From Planctomycetales bacterium (GTDB lineage: Bacteria; Planctomycetota; Phycisphaerae; SM23-33): a stretch of 9,718 nt of DNA. Shown here piece by piece: positions 1-6,042 of the stretch. The notes under the pieces are model-generated. The model was not told where the DNA came from and searched no databases. It was given only the letters and a program-made list of their open reading frames with translations. The translations under genes were made by a program, and so were the position numbers. How positions within the stretch are numbered: position 1 is the first letter of the stretch; every line of letters begins with the position of its first letter. The stretch lies in NCBI GenBank assembly GCA_030592655.1, contig JAUVIQ010000109.1, positions 1 through 9,718 on the forward strand. The letters are read 5' to 3'.

Positions 1-3
1 CAC

Positions 4-40
4 CACGGCCAAGTTTCCGCTTCGCTCCAACTTGACCGTG
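4..40. repeat. Hairpin with GCGAAGC mini-loop at the window edge
   Basis: Bases 4-15 pair with 29-40: 12 bp with one C/A mismatch on the plus strand, which becomes a G-U wobble in the minus-strand transcript. A symmetrically placed inner mini-hairpin occupies 19-25; on the minus strand it reads GCGAAGC, a sequence known for a very stable trinucleotide-loop hairpin in DNA. It lies 55 bases behind the queG stop. No U-tract is visible before the window ends, so it may be a terminator stem, a REP-like repeat or part of a longer element. Bases 41-95 show nothing else. Confidence 0.5.
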
Positions 41-95
41 CCACCCGGCAGGATTTTCTGTACCGGTTATTTCTACATTTCTGCATCAGCCTGCG

Positions 96-1148
96 TCAAA
101 TCATCTGTTTTATCGCCCACGTTGCAGCCTCGGCGACAATGGGCGATTCGTGTCGTGCGAGGCGTTCAAGTGCGCTCCGGTCGGCTGGGTCGGGCGCGTT
201 GCCGAGGGCGATTGCGGCATTACGCAGGAACATCTCATATTTCGCACGTCGGGCTGATGAGCCGCGAGTCGCACGGTCCCAGTCGGACCATTCCCACCGG
301 ATTATCTCCGCCGGTGTCGCCGATGCCAATGCCGCGGCTCGACTGAGCTCGCCGAAGTCAGGACCGCGAATTTCGGCATCACCGGCAGGGACATCGCGAT
401 TGTACGGGCAGACCTCCTGGCAAATATCGCATCCGAAGACCCGCTGACCGCAGGGGCGGCGCAACGATTCGGGAATGGATTGACGATGCTCGATAGTGAG
501 ATAACTGACGCAGCGGCGTGAATCGACCATGCCGTCGTCCTGAATCGCGCCTGACGGGCAGGCTTCGAGGCACGCCCGGCAGGAGCCGCAGCGGTTTTTG
601 ACGGGTCCGTCAACCGGCAAAGATAAATTGACGACGATTTCCGCCAGTAGCAGGTAACTTCCGAATTTCGCGTCTATGAGGCATCCGTTCCTGCCGATCC
701 ATCCGAGTCCGGCGGCGGCAGCCAGTTCGCGTTCGAGTATCGGCGCGGTATCGACGCAGATGCGTGCCCGGAAATTTCCGCCGACCGCGTCGGACAATTC
801 GGCGACGATTTTCCGGCAGCGTTTACCGAGCACGCGATGATAGTCGCGTCCGCGAGCGTAACGTGCGATATGCCCAGCGCCGGCGTCATCGCCGGACGGA
901 GCGTAAGAGGCGGCCAGGCAGATAACGCAGACCCCGTCGTCGGGTTCGCCCAGCAACGACCGTACGTCGCACCGGCGTTGCGGCTCCTTCGCCAACCAGG
1001 ACATCTGCCCGTGATAGTCCAACGCCAGGAATCGGCCGAAGCGTTCGCCCCCAGCCGGAGTATCGGCAGGAGCGATACCGACACGGACAAAGCCCGACTC
1101 GTTCGCCAAGCGAACAATCATCGCCTTGATTTCAGAAGGATCGACCAT
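96..1148 (-). CDS. queG: Epoxyqueuosine reductase QueG, 350 aa
   Basis: QueG carries out the last step of queuosine synthesis, reducing epoxyqueuosine in the anticodon wobble position of tRNA with cobalamin and two [4Fe-4S] clusters in the cytoplasm. Family hallmarks are in order: 'VGIAPAD' (23-29), 'DYHGQMSWL' (44-52), 'YARGRDYH' (97-104), 'VDTAPILERELA' (132-143), whose Asp133 aligns with the proposed proton donor, and 'GLGWIGRNGCLI' (147-158). The ferredoxin part has Cys187, 190, 193, 197 ('CGSCRACLEACP'), Cys213 ('RRCVSYLTIE') and Cys240, 243, 247 ('FGCDICQEVCPYNR'). All eight cluster cysteines are present. The last 40 residues look like HEAT-type helices. The length is slightly below the usual 370-390, trimmed at the C-terminus. 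The Met at 1148 gives the normal spacing to 'VGIAPA', but it has no Shine-Dalgarno and its AT belongs to the upstream palindrome; Met10 (ATG at 1121-1119) is an alternative start. Confidence 0.96.
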   Translation of the reverse strand: MVDPSEIKAMIVRLANESGFVRVGIAPADTPAGGERFGRFLALDYHGQMSWLAKEPQRRCDVRSLLGEPDDGVCVICLAASYAPSGDDAGAGHIARYARGRDYHRVLGKRCRKIVAELSDAVGGNFRARICVDTAPILERELAAAAGLGWIGRNGCLIDAKFGSYLLLAEIVVNLSLPVDGPVKNRCGSCRACLEACPSGAIQDDGMVDSRRCVSYLTIEHRQSIPESLRRPCGQRVFGCDICQEVCPYNRDVPAGDAEIRGPDFGELSRAAALASATPAEIIRWEWSDWDRATRGSSARRAKYEMFLRNAAIALGNAPDPADRSALERLARHESPIVAEAATWAIKQMI

Positions 1149-1249
1149 AAAATTGGGGACACCATACTACTTTTTTTCTTTTCCGGGTCGTCCGGCAAAC
1201 AAGGACGACCCGGAAAAGAAAAAAAGTAGTATGGTGTCCCCAATTTTAT
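1147..1249. repeat. Perfect 47-bp-arm palindrome filling the gap before queG
   Basis: Bases 1147-1193 and 1203-1249 are exact reverse complements, with a 9-base loop (GGCAAACAA at 1194-1202). Each arm runs inward from ATAAAATTGGGGACACC, through a short AT stretch and a T7-C-T4 tract, to CCGGGTCGTCC. The element covers the whole 97-base intergenic gap and runs into both genes: the TAA of the NPCBM gene (1248-1246) and the first two bases of the queG ATG are within the arms. Only four U's follow the GC-containing part on the transcript before AUG, so a classical terminator is unlikely, although the hairpin could stall polymerase. GGTGTCCCC-type arm ends remind me of palindromic repeats seen near Y1 (REP-associated) transposases; this is from memory and unverified. 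Confidence 0.93.
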
Positions 1250-2505
1250 TTCTTTATCAGGCGTGCTTCGCCCAAGTCCACGTGGTCGCCGACGTCGATA
1301 CCGTCTTTGCCGAATTCGACTATTACGGTCAGTTTCTTCACTCCGGTAACGTCGCAGCGAATCGGTAAAGCCTCTTTCCCGCCGGAAAGTTTTACGGGTT
1401 TTAGCAGTTCTTTCCCGTCGCCGAGGATTTTTAACGTCGCGTCGCCCCGCTTCCCACCGGCGAGGTCTATACCGGCCGATGCGGCCAAGAGTGTGAATTT
1501 ACCGTCGAGATCGTAGGTCAATTCGCACCGGCTGTGCATCCCGATCCCTTTGGCGAAGGTCTTTTTACCGACGCGCAACGGTCCTCCGGCAGAACTGCGA
1601 TCTCGCCGATAAGGGAAAACCACGTCGCCGAAAAGCCCCGCCTGGACTATCTTTTCCGGTTTGAGGTCGGATAGATACACGAATCGGTTCGAACGGAAGC
1701 GGATTTCCGCCACCGCCGAGAGATTAACCGCGCCGGCGGTAAGACCGTCAGCCGTTATGGACAGTTTCGATTTGTCGAGTTTGAGGGACGTGAAGGGCAC
1801 GAGCGAACCATCTTTCCCGATAATTCGGCCTGTCGGAGAAACCACCTTTCGCGACACCTTGGCCAATTTGATTACGCGAACAAACTCCATGCCTACCGTG
1901 CGATCCGACTGATTGAACCGGAACGTAATTTTTTCAGGTTCAATGGTTTTTAAAGCCCCGGGGACGGGAACCCAGTTGCCTTTTTTGTCTTCGGCTACCA
2001 GGTAATCCTGTTTGCTGTTACGCAGAGACATTTCCTCGCAGCGTTTTTCCAGACCTGTCGAGCGCCGACCTCGTTTGGGAAGATATATCGCCGCAACCGA
2101 AGACATTTCAAAGGCTGCATCACCAAAAAGACCGCACTTGGCGGTAATCTTCTCGCCGCTCATCCCGATGCTCTCGACGCCGACCATCCCCCCGCCGACG
2201 AGAGTGATAACTTTCTGGCTTGGGCGGTTCATCAGTTCCAGCGAATCGGAAAACCGTATCCGCCAGAGGTTGCGTATGGGAACCTTTCTGGTGGTCCGGT
2301 CCGCCGTCCGAAAGACCGCTTCTGTTTTACCGACGCTTATTATGTCTCTGGCGGTAAAAGTTTCACCGTCGATGAGGACGATTTTCGCCATGCCTTTGGA
2401 AGAATCACCCCCGGCTGACGCAGGGGCAGTAGTGGGATTTTCCCCCACAGACACGCCGGCGACCAGGAGCAAAATAATGCAGGGCACAAAAAGTCTGATG
2501 TTCAT
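1246..2505 (-). CDS. Secreted NPCBM-domain protein with four N-terminal beta repeats, 419 aa
   Basis: A signal peptide covers about residues 1-21 ('LFVPCIILLLVAGVSVG'), without a lipobox. The C-terminal half, about 272-419, matches the NPCBM (novel putative carbohydrate-binding module) type: 'FVYLSDLKPEKIVQ', 'GGPLRVGKKTFAKGIGMHS' (308-325), 'ASAGID' and the closing 'GDHVDLGEARLI'. NPCBM modules are beta-sandwiches thought to bind sugars. Residues about 43-271 hold four degenerate repeats of about 42 residues, each closing with a V/L-x-x-I-hydrophobic pattern ('VPIRNLWRIRF', 'FEMSSVAAIYL', 'VGMEFVRVIKL', 'VNLSAVAEIRF'). It has no glycosidase domain, so it may anchor or sense rather than cut polysaccharide. 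A 10-base gap separates it from the preceding gene. Its TAA stop lies inside the palindrome at 1147-1249, whose outermost base reaches into the last Lys codon, so the transcript may fold right behind the last codons. Confidence 0.85.
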   Translation of the reverse strand: MNIRLFVPCIILLLVAGVSVGENPTTAPASAGGDSSKGMAKIVLIDGETFTARDIISVGKTEAVFRTADRTTRKVPIRNLWRIRFSDSLELMNRPSQKVITLVGGGMVGVESIGMSGEKITAKCGLFGDAAFEMSSVAAIYLPKRGRRSTGLEKRCEEMSLRNSKQDYLVAEDKKGNWVPVPGALKTIEPEKITFRFNQSDRTVGMEFVRVIKLAKVSRKVVSPTGRIIGKDGSLVPFTSLKLDKSKLSITADGLTAGAVNLSAVAEIRFRSNRFVYLSDLKPEKIVQAGLFGDVVFPYRRDRSSAGGPLRVGKKTFAKGIGMHSRCELTYDLDGKFTLLAASAGIDLAGGKRGDATLKILGDGKELLKPVKLSGGKEALPIRCDVTGVKKLTVIVEFGKDGIDVGDHVDLGEARLIKK

Positions 2506-2512
2506 AGATTTA

Positions 2513-2517
2513 TTCCT
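2513..2517 (-). promoter_or_regulatory. Ribosome binding site overlapping the upstream stop codon
   Basis: AGGAA on the minus strand is formed by the TAG stop of the preceding gene (2518-2516) plus the next bases. AGGA ends 8 bases before the ATG at 2505. Termination and re-initiation are therefore probably linked. Confidence 0.65.
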
Positions 2518-3739
2518 ACTCGTTCCGTTCCGATGCCATTCTTTTGAAATAATCCCGACTCATTCCACGATAGCGTTCCGGCATTGTCTCTCTGAAGGTT
2601 TCCATCAGTTTTTTCTGTTCCTTCGGCGGGAGTTTCCCCCAGTCGTCGGTGCGATTAGAGGTATGGACCTCGCGAAGGCCGCTGGGCACGAGCGTGTCGC
2701 CGGCGTTCACCAGTTTGCTGACCGTCTCTCCCTTCGAGGGGATACCGATACCGCCGGCCGGACCGGGCTTTTTACCCTGCCTTTTGCCCTTGCCTTGGCC
2801 TTTGCCTTTACCTTTGCCCTTACCTTTACCTTTGCCTTTGCCCTTGCCTTTACCTTTACCCTTGCCTTGTCCTTGTTGGGCGTTTTCCTCGGCAGTTGCG
2901 ATAAGGTCGCTGAGCATAGCGACGATTTCCTTCTGTCTGGTCTGCGTGGTTCGCCCGCTGTCGATACCGGTAAGGCGTTTCTCGACTTTGGACATTTTCC
3001 CGGCGATGGTCTTGAGGGGATCTTTGTAATCGGCGGCGATTGCATCGGCGCGTGCGGTCAATTCATTGGAGGTTTCAGGGTCCAGAAGTCCGAAACTGTC
3101 CACCCACAAATTATATAGCGTCATCGCGTAATAGTATCGGTTGAGTTTCTCGTACGTCCTTCCAGCCTTAAGCAGCGCCAATGCCGAAAAACTGAACCTG
3201 TCAGGCATCGCCTTGACAAGATCGGTGTATGCATCGACGGCGTCTTCGCCGAGTCCTCTACCGGCAAGGGCTTCTGCCAGACAGAACCGCTTGGCTGCGG
3301 CGAAATAACTGGTGTCGCGTTCGCTGATAAGCGGTTTGACCGCGGCGATAGCGCCTTTGTGGTCGCCTTTACCCAACAGGGTCCAGGCTTTTCCGAATCG
3401 CTTATCCACCATCGCGAAGGCCTGGCTGATACGCCTGGCGTTGTCTTCCCACGTGTTTTGGGGTTTGTCGGAAAGCACCTTCAGGGCCGCTTCCTTTTTA
3501 TCCGCGTCGAAGAGCACCCCGTTTCGAATATCGACTGCTACCTGATCCCGCTCCATAGACAGGCGACGTTTGCGGGCCTCCTTGATAAACGTATCAAATT
3601 CCTCTTTCGTCATCGTCAGGTCCGTTATATCCAGGCCTGAAGATTCCGCAGGCTTCTCGGCAGGGACAGCCTGTGCGCCGACGGAGCCGACCGATGTCAA
3701 TGTCGCCAATATCGTGATAAGAATCTTTTTGGTAATCAT
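2516..3739 (-). CDS. Secreted helical-repeat (TPR-like) protein with Lys-Gly tract, 407 aa
   Basis: A signal peptide covers about residues 1-24 ('KKILITILATLTSVGSVGAQA'). Residues about 100-245 are helical hairpins with TPR-like spacing: 'AWTLLGKGDHKGAIAAVKPL' (118-137), 'FCLAEALAGRGLGEDAVDAY' (152-171) and 'LLKAGRTYEKLNRYYYAMTL' (189-208). I call these TPR-like only. A tract of alternating Lys and Gly follows at 291-319. The C-terminus has 'DDWGKLPPKEQKKL' and 'MPERYRGMSRDYFKRMA' (366-401); similar W-G-x-LP-P ... RY-x-x-x-x-x-x-YF tails end many planctomycete proteins next to DUF4175 genes, judging from memory. It is probably exported and may bind a partner through the helical repeats; the Lys-Gly tract could bind acidic polymers, which is a guess. 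It overlaps the preceding gene by 4 bases, and its TAG stop is part of the next gene's Shine-Dalgarno. Confidence 0.8.
   Translation of the reverse strand: MITKKILITILATLTSVGSVGAQAVPAEKPAESSGLDITDLTMTKEEFDTFIKEARKRRLSMERDQVAVDIRNGVLFDADKKEAALKVLSDKPQNTWEDNARRISQAFAMVDKRFGKAWTLLGKGDHKGAIAAVKPLISERDTSYFAAAKRFCLAEALAGRGLGEDAVDAYTDLVKAMPDRFSFSALALLKAGRTYEKLNRYYYAMTLYNLWVDSFGLLDPETSNELTARADAIAADYKDPLKTIAGKMSKVEKRLTGIDSGRTTQTRQKEIVAMLSDLIATAEENAQQGQGKGKGKGKGKGKGKGKGKGKGKGQGKGKRQGKKPGPAGGIGIPSKGETVSKLVNAGDTLVPSGLREVHTSNRTDDWGKLPPKEQKKLMETFRETMPERYRGMSRDYFKRMASERNE
2780..2869 (-). repeat. Hexanucleotide repeat encoding the Lys-Gly tract
   Basis: The minus strand carries imperfect copies of a 6-base unit (AAR-GGY) encoding eleven uninterrupted Lys-Gly pairs (residues 293-314) and further KG/QG pairs up to residue 319. 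Units differ only at third codon positions (AAA or AAG, GGC or GGT), so amino acids are kept while the DNA drifts. Confidence 0.9.
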
Positions 3740-6042
3740 GATCCTTCACCTTTCTTCCATTCTTTCGGAGCCGTCTTTGGTTTCACGCCGCCCGTAGCGC
3801 CGCTTTTGATTTTTTCGTTGAGTTCCGTCGTCGTACTAGCGACGCGGGATTGTCTCTTTGCCACGATTTTGTGCTGAAGTTTCAACTCGGTCGTCGAAGC
3901 CTCATCGCTGCGTTTGTTTGCATCCAGCACCATTGTTCGATTGTTAATCTGCACCTGGAGGCTTCGCAGCATTTTCAGTTCGGCTACAGGCGGGACCAGC
4001 GGAGGTTTTTTACCACCACCGCCGCCGCCACCACCGCCGCCACCGCCGCCTTTCTTCTTTTTGCGCCGGCGTTTCTCTTTCTGGAGGGCATCGACCAACT
4101 CTTCCAGGCTCTTCTCGATCCCCTTCTGCACTGATTGCGTCAACGGGCCTGCCTTTTTTCTCGCCAGCAGGTTCTGGACATTCGTCAGGTCCGCGCAAAC
4201 CTCTTCGAGCACCATCGGGAACACAGCGGTGGTTCCTTCTGTGCGAATCCGAACGAGAGCGCCATCGACTTTCTTGGCAACTGCACCCTCTCCGTCGGAA
4301 AGGTCAGCCAATTTCAGTATTTGAGTTCTTTGGTATTTATCGCCGTCGCGTTTTTCGTAGGTCTCACTTGTTACTTTCGTAAGTTCTTTTTGCCTTGCAA
4401 GGGCGTCTTTGAGTATCTGCTCGATCTTTGCGAGTGTTTCTTCCTGTGCGGCGGCCTTGGCCTTATCGATGGCGCGTTCGAGTTCTTCAGCCGCCTTTTC
4501 GAGTTCCTTGACGGCTTGGCCCTGCTTATCGCAGGAACATGAGGAATCGCCCTGACTCATCTTCCCGGCTGCCTGTTTCATTGCTCCGGCGGCTTTGGCG
4601 ACTGACTTCTGGCCGGGCGTAGGTTTGCCGTCCTTGGAGGACTTTTTCATGTCCTGCGCCGTTCTACCGGCCTCTTTGGCGGTTGCTTTCTGGGCTTGTG
4701 CCTGCCTCTTTTTGTCGGCGTCTCTAGCGGCTTTTTCGAGTTTTTTCGCTAATCTCTCAAGACGCGCCGCTTCTTTGCGCATCTGCTCCAGCGCCTTTTT
4801 CTGCGAGCCTGCAGCGGCCTTTTTGTTCTGCTCGCCGAGGCTCCCAGCCGCTTTGCTCATGTTCCCGGATGCTTTGTCGAGATTGCTCTTCTGGTCGGAA
4901 TCGCTTTTTGAACCCATACCGGCTTTTTCCTCGACGGCCTTTACTGCTTTTGACAATTCGGAAGTCTCGCCAGCGAGTTTTTCCTGCTTCTTCACCAGGG
5001 GCGAGGACTTGCTCGAAGCGCCGAGTTTGTCGATGGCTTCGGTGAGTTTCTTTTCAGCGGCTTTCAGGTCGGCGATCGCCTGTCTCTGGTGGGGGTCGGC
5101 GGCGCGGGCGTTTGTAGCAGCCAGTTTATTCGCGGCTTTGGACATTTCGCCGGATGCGTCGGAAGTGCTTTTGGCGGCGCTCCGGGCGGCCTTGGCCGGC
5201 GCAGAGGCGCCCCGACTGACTTTATTCAACTTGTCGATTACCTTATCAGCCCGCTCCTTCAGCATCTTCTGTTTTTCAGAGGCCAGGAGCAACTTTCCCG
5301 GAGTAGCCTTGGCGTTCAGTTTGTTGAGGGCTTCCTCATCCTTTATCAGTTTGCGAATTTCACCCCTTGCGTCGGAAAGTTCCTCGATTGTCTTGCCGGC
5401 GGATGGGAGTTCATTGGTGCTTTTCAGCGTTTTTTCCTGCTTTTTAATCAGTTCTTCGAGTCTCTTTCCGAGTTTTCGAATTTCTTTTGCGAGTTTTGCG
5501 CCTTCTGCCGCCAGACGAGCGTCTTGCTCATGCTTTTCTCCGCGATCTTTAAGGGCCTCGACTTTTTTGAGGAAGTCCCCCAACTCCGCGGCGCGTTTAT
5601 TTAATGCATCAGCGCTCATCGGCACGCTCTGGAGCGTCGCGAGCACCTTTTTGAGTTTTTCCACGACGTTTGCCTGTTCGGTGCCTGCCATGGTGGTCAG
5701 CCCCTTGGTGAGGTGGGAGATGACCTTCTCCATGTTGTCGTCGATAAAGGCTCGCTGGGCCTGATCAACTGCCTGTTTAATTGCGCGGGCGGCTTCCGGT
5801 TCGTCTTTGGCCAAGTCTTCAGCCACTCTCAGCATCAACTTGGTCAATTCCTTGAATTGCTCCTTGAGGGACTGTTCCTCATAAATCAACTCCGTATCGA
5901 CTTTCTTTTTGACCTCATCGGCATCCGCCGGTTCGGCCGAAGCGGTATTCAGTCCTGCTCCCCCCGCTGCAATAATCAACGACACTCCCAGCAATACCGC
6001 CGTGAATCCTGTAATTCGCTTTGTCTTTATTCTGTTTATCAT
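3736..6042 (-). CDS. Secreted Ala/Lys-rich coiled-coil protein with poly-Gly linker, 768 aa
   Basis: A signal peptide spans about residues 1-36: a basic start, a hydrophobic core 'FTAVLLGVSLIIAAGGAG', and a likely cut after 'NTASA'. Residues about 40-570 are almost purely helical with heptad-like Ala/Leu/Lys/Glu spacing and many AAK/KAA/KKL runs, so a very long coiled coil is expected. A CSC pair at residues 502-504 interrupts it. Residues about 575-660 look like a small conserved helical domain ('EGTTAVFPMVLEEV', then 'TQSVQKGIEKSLEELVDAL'), as in planctomycete proteins next to DUF4175 genes. It is followed by Arg/Lys, a run of 13 Gly (665-677) and a second short helical segment rich in Lys and Thr. 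No enzymatic motif is visible. Both ends overlap neighbouring genes by 4 bases (ATGA). It is probably a structural or tethering component of an envelope assembly. Low complexity makes similarity searches unreliable. Confidence 0.8.
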   Translation of the reverse strand: MINRIKTKRITGFTAVLLGVSLIIAAGGAGLNTASAEPADADEVKKKVDTELIYEEQSLKEQFKELTKLMLRVAEDLAKDEPEAARAIKQAVDQAQRAFIDDNMEKVISHLTKGLTTMAGTEQANVVEKLKKVLATLQSVPMSADALNKRAAELGDFLKKVEALKDRGEKHEQDARLAAEGAKLAKEIRKLGKRLEELIKKQEKTLKSTNELPSAGKTIEELSDARGEIRKLIKDEEALNKLNAKATPGKLLLASEKQKMLKERADKVIDKLNKVSRGASAPAKAARSAAKSTSDASGEMSKAANKLAATNARAADPHQRQAIADLKAAEKKLTEAIDKLGASSKSSPLVKKQEKLAGETSELSKAVKAVEEKAGMGSKSDSDQKSNLDKASGNMSKAAGSLGEQNKKAAAGSQKKALEQMRKEAARLERLAKKLEKAARDADKKRQAQAQKATAKEAGRTAQDMKKSSKDGKPTPGQKSVAKAAGAMKQAAGKMSQGDSSCSCDKQGQAVKELEKAAEELERAIDKAKAAAQEETLAKIEQILKDALARQKELTKVTSETYEKRDGDKYQRTQILKLADLSDGEGAVAKKVDGALVRIRTEGTTAVFPMVLEEVCADLTNVQNLLARKKAGPLTQSVQKGIEKSLEELVDALQKEKRRRKKKKGGGGGGGGGGGGGKKPPLVPPVAELKMLRSLQVQINNRTMVLDANKRSDEASTTELKLQHKIVAKRQSRVASTTTELNEKIKSGATGGVKPKTAPKEWKKGEGS
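3747..3753 (-). promoter_or_regulatory. Ribosome binding site for the helical-repeat/Lys-Gly gene
   Basis: AAAGGTG on the minus strand, 7 bases before the ATG at 3739. A second purine block, GAAGGA, lies closer (2 bases). Both are inside the 3' end of the coiled-coil gene, consistent with translational coupling. Confidence 0.6.
4012..4050 (-). repeat. Poly-glycine codon run (13 GGN)
   Basis: Thirteen consecutive glycine codons, a mix of GGC and GGT, encode residues 665-677 of the coiled-coil protein. They are flanked by Lys runs on both sides. The run probably forms a flexible linker between the 'EGTTAVFP' domain and the last helical segment. As a GGN triplet repeat it may be prone to slippage. 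Confidence 0.9.

Noticed and set aside
674..1117. 147-codon minus-strand frame inside queG
   Set aside because: Frame shadow of queG, whose own frame contains every QueG motif.
1147..1249. Palindrome as an intrinsic terminator
   Set aside because: The stem is far longer than usual terminator stems, its GC-rich part sits at the loop, and on the minus strand only four U's precede the queG AUG.
2780..2872. Hexamer array as a CRISPR or non-coding satellite
   Set aside because: Units are 6 bases without spacers and stay in frame as Lys-Gly codons of a well-supported gene.
2012..3118. 368-codon open frame on the plus strand
   Set aside because: It spans parts of two well-supported minus-strand genes, and its middle is the antisense of the Lys-Gly tract (Phe/Ala/Leu/Thr repeats). 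No recognisable protein.
4595..5764. 389-codon open frame on the plus strand
   Set aside because: It is the antisense of the Ala/Lys-rich coiled-coil gene. Its Ser/Phe/Ala-rich composition is what the complement of AAG/GCC-rich codons gives, and there is no Shine-Dalgarno or domain.
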